DNA of 5,566 nucleotides. Source: Deltaproteobacteria bacterium. Lineage in GTDB: Bacteria > Myxococcota_A > Polyangia > HGW-17 > SLPX01. Below are positions 5,564 through 5,566 of this stretch, in pieces (positions within the stretch are counted from its first letter, which is position 1; each line of letters starts with the position of its first letter). The notes under the pieces were generated by a model, which did no database searches, was not told where the DNA came from, and saw only the letters and a list, made by a program, of their open reading frames with translations. Location: the NCBI GenBank assembly GCA_011390535.1, contig JAABSF010000207.1, forward strand, positions 1 through 5,566, given 5' to 3'. The position numbers and the translations under genes were made by a program.

Positions 5564-5566
5564 CCC

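Noticed and set aside
5501..5566. CRISPR-like array
   Set aside because: The repeats are only 7-8 bases, imperfect and irregularly spaced; there are no uniform spacers.

Overview
The window reads as chromosomal DNA from a Gram-negative bacterium, probably a deltaproteobacterial or myxococcal-type lineage. That placement is an inference. It rests on a eukaryote-like Ser/Thr kinase with a long Pro-rich linker and one C-terminal membrane helix, a lipoprotein-like secreted protein, a YVTN-type beta-propeller, and tRNA genes that do not encode their CCA ends. No rRNA, insertion sequence, phage gene or CRISPR array is visible.

Layout. (1) 1-363 (+) is the 3' end of a beta-propeller (YVTN/YncE-like) gene that starts before the window; its last ~43 residues no longer look like propeller and may follow a frameshift. 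(2) 531-2120 (+) is a complete membrane-anchored Hanks-type Ser/Thr kinase with all catalytic residues, an altered P+1/APE motif (SLE instead of SPE), an 18-bp tandem repeat coding for Pro/Gln/Ser, and a homopolymer-rich basic tail. (3) 2298-2471 (-) holds a tRNA-Arg(TCG)/tRNA-Lys(CTT) pair behind a promoter with a perfect TTGACA -35 box. (4) 2664-3304 (-) is a VapBC/FitAB-type toxin-antitoxin operon: an RHH antitoxin and a PIN-domain toxin overlapping by ATGA. Its promoter carries an inverted repeat that exactly fills the -35/-10 spacer. (5) 3305-3687 is a non-coding stretch with two short direct repeats. (6) 3688-4566 (+) is a secreted, lipoprotein-like helical protein of unknown function. 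(7) 4735-5490 (+) is an unrecognised 251-residue protein whose second half faintly resembles the C-terminal part of fold-type-II PLP enzymes. It has a strong RBS and an extended -10 promoter overlapped by a palindrome. (8) 5491-5566 has a small hairpin and short repeats running to the window edge.

How the parts fit. The genes do not form one obvious pathway. The toxin-antitoxin pair is a self-contained autoregulated unit next to a tRNA pair. The kinase, propeller and lipoprotein-like genes fit a cell-envelope/signalling neighbourhood typical of large accessory-rich genomes. I found no convincing new multi-gene system. The best leads are the TA operator geometry, the unusual kinase C-terminus and altered APE motif, and the possible degenerate PLP-fold protein.
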